Shown here: one piece after another, positions 11,516 through 23,623 of the stretch | Layout of the letters: each line of letters starts with the position of its first letter | How positions within the stretch are numbered: position 1 is the first letter of the stretch | Origin: Poa pratensis | Taxonomy: Eukaryota; Streptophyta; Magnoliopsida; Poales; Poaceae | Length of the DNA stretch: 64,000 bases | Reading direction: 5' to 3' | Assembly (NCBI GenBank): GCA_947311845.1 | Contig: CAMZMU010000035.1 | Span: 1,073,761-1,137,760 of the forward strand | Notes under the pieces: generated by a model | What the model saw: only the letters and a program-made list of their open reading frames with translations | What the model was told of the DNA's origin: nothing | The model's database searches: none | Position numbers and translations under genes: made by a program

Positions 11516-12646
11516 ATGTACGCAACACTCACTCCAGTGGAGCCCTGCGGCGGCCTATCTGCTGCAACTGCCGCTCTAGGAGATGAGGAAGGCCGTGGCG
11601 CTCCTCCTGAGCCATCGTCTTTGCTTCGGAAGGAAGGTCTCAAGCGTTGTCTTGCCTTCAAGCGTTGGGCTCAAGGACGGTGCTTCCGTTGCCTCGAGCG
11701 TGGCCACCAAGTCAGCGCATGTCGTGAGCCTTTCATATGCATTCGTTGTCATCGCCCTGGACATTGGGAGAGGTTCTGTCGTGCTCGCTCTCCAGTTGCT
11801 CGTGATCGCTCTCCGGCCGCTCATGCTTGCTCTCCGGTCACTCGCGCTCCTTGCCAGCGAAGCCTCTCCCCGTCCATCCAGCCTTGTCCTTTGCTGACCA
11901 GGAGTTGGGCGGAGGTCGTGGGCCACTCGTCGGTGCCGCCAAGGTCCCCATCTGGGTGTTGCAAAGATTCCAATGTCCGCGCCTTTTTGGTCTCTGCTTT
12001 GGAGTCCCAGTTTGCACTGCTGCACACAGAGCTCCTTCAGGAGGTTGAGGTGCTTCGCACTGAGCTTCGTGACGCTCTCGCCAAGCTTCAGGTTGCGTCG
12101 GTTGTGCCTTTGCTGCTTGAGCTCCAGGTTGGTTCCTTTGATGAGGGGGCTGAATGCTTCTTTGGAGATTTTTCTCCTCGTGGTTTGCATGCGACGCCGC
12201 CTATCCCTGGGAGTGTAGTCATCACTGAGGTCGTGGCTCTAGTTATGCAGATTATGCCTGAGCTGCAGGAGCTTTGTGGGGAATCTTCTATGGTGCTGTC
12301 GATGGAGCTGGGCTCATTGGAGTACTTGACGGTGGACATGGTGCCCTCATCACCACCGTCTGAGTCCTGCCATCCACCCGCCTCTGTGGACAGTGGAGGT
12401 TTGGTTGCTTCTGTCACTCTCTCATCTTTGAGTGACGAGGTTGATGAGACATTTGTGTTGGCACCTAACTCTGAGGCTCTCTTTGTAAAAGAGATTTGCG
12501 ACTTGCTCGTCGATTTGGAGGCGGCTTGCCCTGGATATGGCAGGGATATTGCTTGCGTCTTGGCGAGGAAGGCTTCGGAGGCTGTAATCATGAGGGTGGA
12601 GAAGTCTCTCAGGAGGACAAGAAAGAAGATTGGAGTCGCAAGGTAA
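11516..12646 (+). CDS. Gag-like protein with two zinc knuckles (LINE-derived, gag-only)
   Basis: This 376-residue frame has two adjacent CCHC zinc knuckles at about residues 60-90, CFRCLERGHQVSAC and CIRCHRPGHWERFC, which bind nucleic acid in gag and LINE ORF1 proteins. An Arg/Ser/Pro-rich stretch with repeated RSPVARD-like units follows, then a helical segment around residues 155-205 and an acidic C-terminus with basic residues at the end. No endonuclease or RT follows. Proteins of this shape are common in Triticeae as stand-alone retroelement ORFs; that is recollection, not a search result. The annotated ATG is the first in frame and the true start may be further in. The frame is open throughout, which is unusual in this decayed window. 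Confidence 0.6.
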   Translation: MYATLTPVEPCGGLSAATAALGDEEGRGAPPEPSSLLRKEGLKRCLAFKRWAQGRCFRCLERGHQVSACREPFICIRCHRPGHWERFCRARSPVARDRSPAAHACSPVTRAPCQRSLSPSIQPCPLLTRSWAEVVGHSSVPPRSPSGCCKDSNVRAFLVSALESQFALLHTELLQEVEVLRTELRDALAKLQVASVVPLLLELQVGSFDEGAECFFGDFSPRGLHATPPIPGSVVITEVVALVMQIMPELQELCGESSMVLSMELGSLEYLTVDMVPSSPPSESCHPPASVDSGGLVASVTLSSLSDEVDETFVLAPNSEALFVKEICDLLVDLEAACPGYGRDIACVLARKASEAVIMRVEKSLRRTRKKIGVAR

Positions 12647-12887
12647 GCTTCCGCTTTTACTTGATTGTGCGGCCCATCTCAGGTTGTCGTGTTGTCAGTT
12701 CGTGGTTGTTATAGGTTGGGCGAGTTTGTTGGTGGTCGGGTGGTTGCTTATTTGGAAGTTGTTTGCTAGTGGTTGCGGTTTTGTTGTAACGGTTTTTGTC
12801 TGATTTTCCGTTAATTAACTGGGCGCCTCTCTTCTTCTTAATTAATAGGTTGGGGCAAATCTTTTGTCCCGTTTAAAAAAAAAACAG
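11516..12887 (+). mobile_element. Gag-only LINE-like element with poly(A) tail
   Basis: After the gag-like ORF comes about 230 bp of T-rich 3' DNA ending in ttttgtcccgttt and a run of ten A residues. An untemplated A tail directly after a T-rich 3' region, with no LTR, points to LINE-type retrotransposition. I cannot define the 5' end or a target duplication, so the left boundary is only the ORF start. Confidence 0.5.
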
Positions 12888-13380
12888 CGCGCACGTGACA
12901 GCCAGCTAAACCGCACGGCTGCCGGCTGGGCCGGGCGCCGCTATTGCCCGCCGACTAGCGAAGCTGACTGGCAGTCAAAGCTCCATCGGTCTTTCGGTGC
13001 CACGTCGTGGACTCGTCAATCACGCGCGTGTGGTCATTGGCTCTAGCGACCGGCATTGGGGTTCAGTGCAGGGGACTTATCACGAACGCCAGCCGTCTCA
13101 CGCCTACCTCAGGAATTCTTCTTGATTGTTGAACTGCAAAGGACAAAAAAAATTGCGCTTCAAAGGAGCCCATGCTGCCCAAACAAAAGGATATTGCTTC
13201 CTATAAAAAAAACGAATAATTACTTGGTAGACAGCTATTTTTTTGAAGAATTGGCATAGCGTTGCTGTTCTATTAGAATACAGTAAGGAAAAGATAGGAT
13301 ATCCGATGTAACACAGAGTAACCCAAATAAAAATCCATCAGCAGAACCGACAGGGAAACAAGCAAAGTACCCCTAGGGTT
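12888..13380. other. Intervening DNA, nothing recognised
   Basis: About 490 bp between the A tail of the gag-only element and the LINE 5' region. No open frame with a recognisable domain, no long repeat and no RNA gene was seen. Confidence 0.5.
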
Positions 13381-13552
13381 TGTCCTCCCGTCTGGCGATC
13401 AGGCGGCGTGTCCCACGTAACCAATCTGTTCTTCCGATTCGCTCTCCCTTCCGAGTTCGATTCGTGTTTCCCTAATGGTAGCTGGCTAGTCTGTCAAAAT
13501 TCCGTTCTCTGGAGCCTGGGCTTCGCATCTCCGCCTAGGGTTTTGGCCGCCA

Positions 13553-14865
13553 TGTCGGACGTCAGATCGACAAGTTCGGTTAGCAAATCCATGGGGGGGA
13601 AACAAGATAACGACGTGGCTACTGAGGATGGAGTGGAGGATCTAGTGGAGACTTCGGGCAAAGGAATCAATTCCCTGTTTGGGCGCCTAGAGATTGAAGA
13701 AGAAGAGTTTGACGATCTGATCATTGAAGAAAACGGATGTGGATCTTGAGGAGAGCACAAGATGGCTTGCAATTGCTCGCGTCCATTGTGACAAGGGTTT
13801 TAGCCACGAAGCGTTCCAACAACAGATGTTTGCGGCTTGGAATCCAGCGAAGGAGATCAAGATTCGGTCAGTTGGAATTAAGTGTTTTGTGATTCAATGT
13901 GCTTGTCTGGGTGATTGGGAGAAGGTCACAGAACGCGGCCCCTGGCTGTTCCGAGATTGGGTGGTAATCTTGGCCCCGTATGATGGGATCTCTGATCCCG
14001 ACGCTGTAGAGTTAGAATACATGCCCATATGGATTCAGATCCATAAGATCCCTGAAGCTTATCGGAAAGAGACGGTGGTCTCGCAGCTTGTCTCTCATCA
14101 AGTGGGCGAAATTATCACTATTCAGATGAATCCCCCAGGTGTGTTTCGTGGAGACTATGTGCGGATCAGGATCAGACAAGATATCCGTAGGCCATTGGCG
14201 AGGTTTGTATCTATATCCCTCGGGGGCAAACGATCTATATTTGAAGTAAAATTCGAGAAACTCGGTATGCTATGTTTTGCGTGTGGATTAATGGGTCATG
14301 TCTACAAAGAGTGTGGTATAGGTGTCTTTGATGAACAGAAGCTGAAATATGGAGACTGGATACGGGCCGATGATTGGCGTGGCAGAGGAGGGAGTACTTT
14401 CAGAGGTGGTGTCCGTGGGGGTGGCAGTGATTCCATGAGAGGTAGAGGCAGAGGTATTCCAGCTGAAACATCCCAAGTCGTGGTGATAAACGTCTAATAC
14501 CAACACTTGGTAGAGGGGACTATGTAGACTGGCGTATTCACCCGGAAAGGCACATAGATGAAGATGATGAGGAGCTGAACGATACGGCATCGAGCCCTGC
14601 TAAACCTGTGGACTAGCACATGTTGGATAGGGAGAAGAATGCTAAGAAACGCTTGGCCTTTGAGCAGGTTGAGACACCAGATGCAGGCACTTTGGCCATA
14701 GCAAACAAAATGCATGTTGATGAGGAGCCACAAGATGAATTAAACAAAAACAAAGTGACAACAAACAAGGATAAGAAGAGGTACAGGAGGGAAGATGGTA
14801 CTTCAGTTTCTGGACAATCTTTAGGATCGGCGGCATCCCTTGAGGGTGACCGCCGGACACAATGA
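13553..14865 (+). pseudogene. LINE ORF1: DUF4283-like domain plus CCHC zinc knuckle
   Basis: ORF1 proteins bind the LINE RNA. The ATG at 13553 follows gccgcc, a good context. The N-terminus is acidic; a frameshift near 13730 (one extra A in an A run) separates it from the main domain at about 13740-14250, which has the DUF4283 pattern with [13 protein letters not shown] and a [10 protein letters not shown] stretch. A zinc knuckle [14 protein letters not shown] follows at about 14275-14316, then an Arg/Gly-rich tail. The frame stops at 14497 and the likely C-terminus continues in another frame to the stop at 14863-14865. That stop overlaps the ORF2 start. Confidence 0.82.
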
Positions 14866-17520
14866 AAATATGCGGCTCGAACTGCCGTGGCTTGGGTAAA
14901 GCTGCGGCAGTTCATGCACTTCAGGTGCTCTATCAGCGCCTGAAACCGGATGTGTTTTTCCTGTCTGAAACACAGTTGACGAAAGCAAGGGCGGAAAAAA
15001 TGAAAAGGAAGCTGGGATATGATCACATGATCCAGTTGGTTAGTGATGGAAGAAGTGGGGGTTTGCTGATGTTATGGAGGAAGGAACTCAATGTCACATC
15101 TTCGGAGGTACATACAAATTACCTAGATATCCGTATTGATGAGAATTCTGACAAGCCTTGGAGGATCACGGGTATGTATGGAGAACCAAGCGGAGATAGG
15201 AAGCATCTGACTTGGGATTATATTAGAACTCTAAAATCAATGGTGGACCTTCCATGGTTGATGCTAGGGGATTTTAATGAAATCCTGTTTAATAGTGAAA
15301 AGGAGGGAGGCAACATTAGACCACAACGGTGCATGCAACAATTCAGAGACTGTCTTCTTGACTGTAATCTAGAGGACCTGGGATATATTGGTGATAAATT
15401 TACATGGAGAAGAGGCAGAATTAGAGAGCGGCTGGACCGTGCGGTCTCTAATCAGAGATGGCAGGACATGTTCCCTCTAGCTATGGTGATCAATGAGGAT
15501 TTTTCTAGGTCAGACCATAGACCTTTATCTGTCGACTGTAACTATATTCAGCAAGATTTGATGAGAAATTCGGGTGGAAGAAAAATGTTTGAAGCAAAAT
15601 GGCTCATGGAGAATTCTTTTGATGACATTGTTCAAGAAGCGTGGAGAATGCCCAGGCTGGTGGGCCAGCGAACCTGGCCCAGAAGCTCAAGTCGGTCCAT
15701 GCTAGGCTGCATGCATGGGATCGCGATGTGCTTGGGGAGACGAAGCGCCGGCTCCGTGATAAACAGAAAGAACTGAATGAAATCATGGCTGCGCCGCTGT
15801 CCGATGAAGCTACGGCAAAACAACAACAAGTGCAAATGGAAATTGAAAACATTCATGAACAAGAGGAGATGAGTTGGGTTCAAAGGAGTCGTGCGAACTG
15901 GATGAAATCCGGGGATCGGAATACTTCCTTTTTTCACAATTTTGCTACAGCTAGAAGGAAGAGGAACATGATCAACAAACTGATTGGCGATGATTGTGTA
16001 CCTATAGAAGGGGAAGAGGAACTTGCAACACATATTAAGGGATATCTCATCAACCTTTTTACTGCAGAAGTTGTGGAACCGGATGAGGAGGTCATTGCAA
16101 AGGTGAAACCATGTGTCACTCCTCAGATGAACAATGATCTTTGTGCTCCGTATTCTAGAGAGGAAGTCAAAAAAACTATGTTTAATATTGGGGATCTAAA
16201 GGCCCCCGACCCAGATGGTTTACATGCTATTTTCTACAAACGTTACTGGAGTCTAATCGGGGAAGAACTGATTGATGAGGTGCTCATTGCGATCAATTCA
16301 GGAACAATTCCTAGTGGTTGGAATAATACCACAATTGTCATGATACCTAAAGTACATAATCCGGAGAGAGTCACACAATTCCGTCCTATTAGCCTTTGCA
16401 ATGTTCTTTATAAAGTCATATCTAAAGTGCTTGCAGCAAGTGCATTTGGTCCGGGGAGGATGATAACTGATAATGTGCTGATCGCTTTTGAGTCCTATCA
16501 CACTATTAAAAACAAGAAGATGGGCAAGTTTGGAACCTGTGCAATAAAACTGGATATGCACAAAGCCTACGATAGAGTGGAATGGCGGTTCTTGGAGAAA
16601 ATCTTGATTCGGTTGGGGTTCAATCCGGCCTGGATTAAGCTCATCATGCAATGTGTGAGGTCTGTGGAGTATAGTGTGAGGTTTAATGGAAGAGAAACTG
16701 ATCAATTATCCCCATCTCGAGGCCTTAGACAAGGAGACCCCCTCTCCCCTTACTTATTTCTTTTATGTGCGGAAGGTCTCACGGCTCTGCTGCGTCATGA
16801 GGAGGAAATTGGGAACCTGATTGGCGTCAAGGTCTGTCGTAATGCACCTGCCATATCCCACCTTCTGTTTGCAGATGACTCTCTTATTTTAATGAAGGCT
16901 GATATGCGCAATGCACGAGCTCTTAAACAAGTTTTGCAGACATATTGTTCGGCCTCGGGTCAACTGGTGAGTGATGCTAAATCGAGCATCTTTTTCAGTC
17001 CTTGTACATTAGTAGAGGTGAGGGAGGATATATGCGTTGAGCTCAATATACTTACTGAAGCAATTACTGAAAAGTACCTAGGGCTACCGCCCTTGGTTGG
17101 ACTGGACAGAACGGACTGCTTTATGCATCTTATTGACAGAGTGTGTGCCCGGTTGGCTGGGTACAAGGAAAAACTACTATCTTATGGTGGGAAGGAGGTT
17201 TTGTTGAAGGCGGTGATCCAAGCGATCCCCGCATATGCAATGTCTGTCTTCAAACTCTCAAAACAATTAATTAAGGGGATCACAGATGCTATGACCCGTT
17301 ACTGGTGGGGAGATGACGACAACCAGAAACATATGCATTGGTTTGCTTGGTGGAAAATGTGTGTGCCGAAGAAGAAAGGTGGAATGGGCTTCAGGGACCT
17401 ACATTGTTTTAACTTAGCTATGCTTGCGAGGCAAGCGTGGAGACTAATGTGTGAACCAGACTCCCTTTGTGCGCAGGTACTTCGTGCTAAGTATTTTTCC
17501 CTCGGGAGACATCCTTAATG
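14862..17520 (+). pseudogene. LINE ORF2, 5' part: endonuclease and reverse transcriptase
   Basis: ORF2 nicks the target and copies the RNA into it. The APE-type endonuclease spans about 14862-15540, with the SNCRGLG start, SETQ, GDFNEIL and SDHRPL motifs. The RT domain follows, with FRPISLCNVLYKVISKVLA, LDMHKAYDRVEW, GLRQGDPLSPYLF and FADDSLIL. A frameshift near 15645 separates endonuclease from RT. A stretch usually present between KVLA and PGRMITDNV is missing near 16437-16450, and one extra T near 17500 shifts the frame just before the CACTA-1 insertion. The start ATG overlaps the ORF1 stop as atga. Confidence 0.9.
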
Positions 17521-17745
17521 CACTAGTAGAGAACAAGGCAACAGTACCGGCCTTATTGGGCCTTTAGTACCGGTTGTGCAACCGGTACTAAAAGGTCGAG
17601 ACTAAAGGGGTACCCCTTTAGTACCGGCTGTATATACAACCGGTGCTAAAGGCCCTCCACGTGGCCGAACCTGCGCGCGCGCAGCTGAGGACCTTTAGTA
17701 GCGGTTGGTAATACCAACCGGTACTAAAGGTTCCTGTTTTTTTGC
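17521..17745. repeat. CACTA-1 left terminus with subterminal palindromes
   Basis: The inverted terminus is followed by paired copies of tttagtaccggtt and its inverse around short spacers, forming small palindromes at about 17560-17595, 17617-17655 and 17690-17732. In the En/Spm system such subterminal repeats bind the element-encoded regulator; binding here is inferred. Confidence 0.88.
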
Positions 17746-17824
17746 CCCCCTTATTTTTTCAGGGGGGGTTAGGTTTTCGGTTTTTTTTCTTTTCGCTTAT
17801 TTTTCGGGGTTTAGGGTTTCTGTT

Positions 17825-20800
17825 TGTAGCGTACCTGCACTTAGAAATTGGCAAGGTACCTGTGTATAGTGCAAACCCCTGGATCGTTTCATTTGCACAC
17901 ACAGTTTAAGATGTAGTATCACAACAAAGTATCATTATTACATCGAATGATCCAGACTTGGTAAAATATTCGTTACAACTTGCATAGCATATAGCTAGCT
18001 TGAAAGAGTAAAGCAGCGGAAATAATAATCTTCATGGAGTCCTCATCCTTTGCATGTGCCACAGGCGAAAACATGTTGGTTGCAGACTCGAAAACCCTTA
18101 ACGTAAACTCACTCGTCAACTGAACAATCTGCAACAAATAAAATTTTGCAACAGAATGGGTCAGAACCATTAAAAATGGATCTGGCAAGTGACACTATGT
18201 GGACACTTAATGGAATAACTCTACAGCCTATATGCATATTTGGCTAGTGGAGTTCAAGGCTATTTTGCATAAAAGCCAATTTTGCCTAACACTTTGTAAA
18301 ACATTTTCTTCAAAAGTTGGAGACGATATGGTATAAGACCATAGCCTCATCTACCCTTGTTCACCATCAAGTTTTACTTTCGAAATTGGAATGATGAAGC
18401 CTCCGTTGAATCCTTGATCAGCTGCTCAAATTGTCCGTAACCGGGGACACGGCTAAGTACTTAGTTTTTAACTCTGCAGAGGTTGTGCACTGTCACCATT
18501 AGACCCAACAAACCCAAACTATCCTCAAGCACTCAAATTGTGCTAAGGAAAAGGAGAGAGTTGAGACGAGACTTTTCAGAAGCATTTTCCCATCCCATAC
18601 CGACTTGACGCGCTCCCATTCTAACCATTCTACCACCACCTGTCAAGTCGGGACGAGTCCACGCAACTTAATCCATCTAGCCAGAGCCCATATGACTAAT
18701 GGCTGCACGGGAAGCAATCTTCACTTGGAGAAAACATTGGCCCCTTGATACCCTGGGTGGCAACCACAAGTGACCATCCCTTAGAGGTCACCCCTAAGAG
18801 ATGACACTCAACCTTTCCATCATCTTTTCATAACCAAGTCCACCCAGGTGATAAATTACTTAGTAGAATTAAGCTTTAAAGAAAACCACATTTGCATAGC
18901 ATCAAATATTCTACTAAGTTATCAAAGGGTTCTAGACACAACTAGTGTAAAGGTATGGTGGGTTTAGCATATAGCTATACTTCTATCCAACACATGCATA
19001 TAAGAAATACACTAAGTAATGCATATAAAATACTTAGGAAAACTTCATGGGGGTGTGCCACTTGCCTTGGCAAACAGAAGTGTAGTAGTAGCAGTTGCAA
19101 CCACTTTCGTCTCTCTCCGGAATTTCTAACAAGTCAAACAAACCACAAATAAACATACAATCATAAATGCAACACTTAGAAAAATTTATGATGTGCATGC
19201 GATGCAGGATGATACAAAGAGTTATGGTATGCAAGACAAGCAAATAATTAAGGAAGGAGACATAAACTAGCTTAATCCAAATGACTAAGGCAAGGTCAAG
19301 CTCAAAGTAAACTTGGTCAAACAACTTGACAAAAGTTGTAAGGCTATTCTAAGTCTTCACAAGTTTGGTCTTCAATAATCTTCAACTCCTTTGTAGCTTC
19401 ATTGATCTTTCCATGGTCTTCAATTAGAACTCTATGAACTTAGTCTTAATCACCAAGGACTTGGTCTATGTCCAAAGTGAGACAAAACTTAGAAAGAAAG
19501 AGAAGATAGAAAGAAAGGAGTAGTTGAATTTTCTCCAGGCTTCCTTGTAGCTTTTCTCCTTGGTGTGTTGACTTCATTGAATTTTGTAGACTTGATGGTT
19601 CTGCAGACTTGATGATGTTGGCAGCATCAAGGTTGGTCTTGAATATAACTTAGTCACCATGAAGTCTAAGAGAAAAAAGGAAGAAAGAGAGAAAGGAAAT
19701 GAAGAAAATGCAGCTGGTTGGTCTTCATGAACTTTCTCTTGATTTCTTCTAAGTCATTTCTTCTTGGAGATGCTTCTGCAGTCTTGTTTTCAAGCTAAGT
19801 CCTTCCTTGATTTCTACTCATTTCTAACTTAGTGGTTTTTGACTAGGAGAGTCATAATAGCTAACATGTATCCTCAAAAATTTCTAAGGGGGAAGTCATG
19901 TAAGAAGTACCAACAATAATACTAAGGACTTAATATGCATGCCATGCTTATGAAAATGCTCTAAGGAAATGCAAGCAAAAAAGATGATCCAAAATAACTA
20001 AGGACCAAGGGTCAAACAATAAGTCACAAATAAATTCTAAGTAAAAGTTAATCAACATAAGAGAGGCTAAAATTCTCTAAGGAAAAGTGTTGTCAAAACA
20101 CTTGTCAAAAATTTTCTAAGGAAGAAATAGTTTTATTTTGAGAGAGACAAAATATTTCTAAGTACTTTAAGTGCTAAAGTCTCCAAAATACTACTAAGTT
20201 ATTTTACAACTCGAAAATAAGAAGAAAATAATTTTTAATACATTTTATTAATTAATATAACACCTAAAAAGCATTTAAACAATATTTACTCAAAAAATCA
20301 TTGAAAAATTATTTTACAAAATTAATAGAGTATTCCTACGGCCAATACTTAGGCATACAAAATTATAGCAAAAGAGTTTGCTCAAAAATCTATTTTTAAA
20401 CTCAATTTATAGTCAAAATACTAATTAAACCATTTTTAAAAATTAACTAATTTAATTTCGACAAAACCTCAAAATAAGTATACCAAAAGTTTCTACAAGT
20501 CATAAGCTTTCCAAAAATATAAAGTTTGCAAAATTTGGCCGAGCCAATAAAAATTAGTGATAGATCTAAGTTCCAGGGACTTTTCTGCTAAAACGCCAAT
20601 CAAAACAAAAAAAAATAGAAAAACGCAGAAATTCTGGATCCACGTGGAGCTGACGGGGCGCTGATGAGGCTTCGACGTGGTGGCTGACTGGGCGTCGACG
20701 TGGCTTGCTCCGATTCGCCCGTACCCCTTCGCGCTGAGGATCTGATCTAAGCCGTACGCAGCAGATCTAACGGCCCAGATCTAATGACCTAAATCGAGCG

Positions 20801-22195
20801 GCGCGCCGGCTGGAGCATCGCCGGAAACCTAGCTCCCGCGGCGTGCCATGGCCGGCGGCGAGCAACGCGATGGAGGGAAGGGGTTCGGGATGCGCGATTC
20901 GTACCACTGGGTGCAGGAGATCGCGGCGAAGACGAAGGCGTGGTCGCAGACGGCGGGGGAGCGTCGGGTGGTCGACAATGTCCCGCCGGAGTCGTTGGTG
21001 CGGCGGCGAGCTTCGGTCGATCACGGACACGGCGATCTGGGGCAAAACAAACCACGGGAAAAATCATACGGGTGCGCACGGACATCACAAAGAAGATGGT
21101 GCAGGGGAGAGAGCTCGAGGTGGTCGAGGCTCACCGGAAAACGCGAGGAACGGCGGCGGCAATGGCAGCACGGCAGCGGCGATTGCGGCAGCCTGGGGGC
21201 GTCTTAGGCTAGGGTTCTTGGGGGGTTCGGAGGAGGGGGTCGTGGCCTATATATAGGGGCAAAAGGATTTGCTCAAAACGGTTTGGAATCCCCGAATCGC
21301 GGAGATGATTTCGTGCTCGACATGGACTCGTTTTCGTGCGCAGGAGGTTGGAGACGAGTGACGTCATTGCTGACGTCATGGGTGGGTCCCACACGTCAGT
21401 GACAGAAGGAGAGGGAGAGTGGGCCGTGGTTCGCTTGCTGGGCTTCTGCGCGTTGCACCGTGCGGTAGATAGGGCGTCCTAATTTTTTTTTGTTCAAAAC
21501 ATTTTCTTTTTCAAAAGGAAACTTTAATAACTTTTTAAAATAAATGTCCAAATGGACTCAAACCAGTTTCTAAAATTTTGTAAAATCAAACTCTTTATTT
21601 TGAAACTTTCAAAACACATTTTCCAACACATTTTGTAAACTAAATTTTTGAAATGTGTTTAAATGGATTTTGGACATATTAATGTCATTTGAAACTATAG
21701 GGTTTTATAAATTCCTTTCGAAATTATATTTTAAACTAAAGCAAAATATGAGTAATAATATTACATATCAGTCAAAATATAATTTGCTTAAAACTCGTTT
21801 TGTTTAAAAGGGGTTTGATAATTCATAATTAATTCAGAACTCATTTTAAGATCCAAATAAATATTTTCTTTCAAAAGCAAAACTATAAAATTTGAAAATA
21901 AAGAATATGTAAGTAATAGTATAATTTTCCATACAAACAAACACCAGCAAACATTAAAAGAACAATATATAAGAGTCAAAAGAAAATTGGAGCATAATTG
22001 CTCTACTAATATATTTTCTTAAATATGTTTTCAAGTGGAAATTTATTTCCCACTTTTGAAATAACCAAAAGCAAACAATGCAATATGATGATGAATGCAT
22101 GCATGATTTTCTTTTCAAAGCGAAATACATAATAGTTTTCGAAAGTTTTAAATTTTTCTGATTTTTCAACTTTTTGAAAAACTTGGGATGTTACA
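17825..22195 (-). repeat. Gypsy C 3' LTR (minus strand)
   Basis: This 4371-bp LTR has a GC-rich core around 20640-21260 with a TATA box near 21248-21255 on the minus strand, flanked by long AT-rich stretches. Open frames in the GC-rich core overlap in several frames and lack domains; I read that core as transcribed leader. Confidence 0.94.
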
Positions 22196-22208
22196 GACTA
22201 CCACCCTT
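22196..22208 (-). other. Gypsy C polypurine tract
   Basis: On the minus strand aagggtggtagtc lies directly before the 3' LTR. A second near-copy of the same tract lies about 80 bp further inside the element (22275-22292). Confidence 0.75.
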
Positions 22209-22283
22209 AAAAGGAATCTCGTCCCCGAGATTCGAGAAGGCTAGCAAGAGGTTGTGACTGGGATATCTGGGTGGCTACCACCC

Positions 22284-23369
22284 TTAAAAGGATTTTTGAT
22301 GGCAGTAAAGAAAAGGAAAGAAACTAGTGAAGTGAAAACTTATTCTGAACGTACCATTCACTTCTTCCACATTGATGTGGTTCACATATCCTTTATCAAA
22401 AGGATTGGGTTTGGCAGCTGCTTCAGCTCCTTTCTTTTCTGGGCATTCATTGGCATAATGGCCCTTGTTGTTGCACTTGTAGCAAAGCACTTGGCTGAGA
22501 TCTTTCTTGGGTTCAGGATTTGGACGGTGCTGTCCACTGTTATGATCGTGGCCAGCATGTCCATTTCCCTTGTGGCCTCCATTGTGATTGTTACTATGAG
22601 GTTTGTGACCATTGTTCCCATCATGAGCAAAATGTTTCTTGAAAGAAGGTTTGGGATGATGCTTGTTCGAACTCATCTTCCTCTTCCTGTTTTCAGCCTT
22701 CTTCATGCTATCTTCCAGTGTGATGGCTTGGTCAAGGAGTGCTTGATAGTCTGGAGCATATGCCACAGTCAAAGGAATCTTCAGGTCATCACTTAGCCCT
22801 TTGAGAAATTTTGCCTTCCTCTTCACATCAGTATCAATGTCTTCAGGAGCATAACGGGACAGGGCTTGAAAGTCATCCATGTACTCCTTAAGACTTCTAT
22901 TCCCCTGACGCAGATTGCGGAACTCTTCCTGTTTCAGATTCATAATGCCCGTGGAGATATGAGCATTACGAAATCCTTCCTTGAAATCCTCCCAGGTCAA
23001 AGTGTCCAAAGGGTGAGTAAGCTGATACGTTTCCCACCACTGGCCAGCAGGTCCTTCAAGCAGATGTGCGGTGAACCTAATTTTCTCAGCATCTTCACAT
23101 TCAGCTGTCACCAGATCCTTTTGCACAGAACGCAGCCAGTCATCAGCCATAATTGGGTCAGTTGTAGTTGAGAACTTGTTTGGCCTAAGCCTAAGGAACC
23201 TGGCAAGTCTGTCCACTTGGGGAGGGGGTGGTGGTGGTGGTCCATGTTGATTTGCCATGAATTGGGCCATCATGGTCATCAGCTGAGTCTGGGCTGCCAT
23301 CATCTGTTGCATCATGGCTTCGTTGTTGTTGTTGTTGTTGTTGTTGGTGTTGTCACGACGGGGAGGCAT
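22284..23369 (-). CDS. Gypsy C gag polyprotein (retrotransposon gag, CCHC)
   Basis: Gag forms the particle and packages the RNA. The start MPPRRDN follows a cacag acceptor-like site. An Asn run, a Gln/Met-rich helix and a Pro run come before the retrotrans_gag domain (about residues 75-215), with VDRLARFLRLRPNKF, LLEGPAGQWWETY and LKEYMDDFQALSRYAP. A His/Asn/Gly-rich linker leads to one zinc knuckle, CYKCNNKGHYANEC, near the C-terminus. The frame is open over its whole length and ends a few dozen residues after the knuckle, with no protease fused to it. Neighbours are the pre-gag ORF upstream and the purine tract downstream. Confidence 0.88.
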   Translation of the reverse strand: MPPRRDNTNNNNNNNNEAMMQQMMAAQTQLMTMMAQFMANQHGPPPPPPPQVDRLARFLRLRPNKFSTTTDPIMADDWLRSVQKDLVTAECEDAEKIRFTAHLLEGPAGQWWETYQLTHPLDTLTWEDFKEGFRNAHISTGIMNLKQEEFRNLRQGNRSLKEYMDDFQALSRYAPEDIDTDVKRKAKFLKGLSDDLKIPLTVAYAPDYQALLDQAITLEDSMKKAENRKRKMSSNKHHPKPSFKKHFAHDGNNGHKPHSNNHNGGHKGNGHAGHDHNSGQHRPNPEPKKDLSQVLCYKCNNKGHYANECPEKKGAEAAAKPNPFDKGYVNHINVEEVNGTFRISFHFTSFFPFLYCHQKSF

Positions 23370-23623
23370 CTGTGGTTTAAGCATAGATGAGCAAAAGATA
23401 GACAGATCTAGAAGAAATATTCCTACCCATACAAGCAATTTGACACAAACAACCACAAGCAAACTCAAAACACTTTAAATTTTCAAACTTTTCTCTTGAC
23501 TTCAAACCCAGGTAACAACGGCTGTTTTGAAAATACAAGCCTAAATACTGCCATACCACAATTTTTGGTTGGTCAATAATGAAAACTAACGTCGTCCAAC
23601 AAAATTCTAGGGTTGGTGGGTGA

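Larger units (their letters stand above)
13381..17520 (+). mobile_element. LINE, left part (5' region, ORF1, most of ORF2)
   Basis: This is a plant L1-type LINE: ORF1 with a DUF4283-like domain and zinc knuckle, then ORF2 with an APE-type endonuclease and RT. The element is cut at 17520 by CACTA-1 and resumes at 48597 after it. The reading of ORF2 continues smoothly across the junction once one copy of the atg target duplication is ignored. It is cut again at 49205 by gypsy B, so its 3' end lies right of the window. The 5' boundary near 13381 is approximate. Confidence 0.88.

Noticed and set aside
20767..21256. Overlapping ORFs on both strands in the GC-rich core of the gypsy C LTRs (also 27510-27999)
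   Set aside because: Several frames are open at once, composition is Arg/Pro/Gly-rich with no domain, and the region follows the LTR TATA box, so it is more likely transcribed leader.
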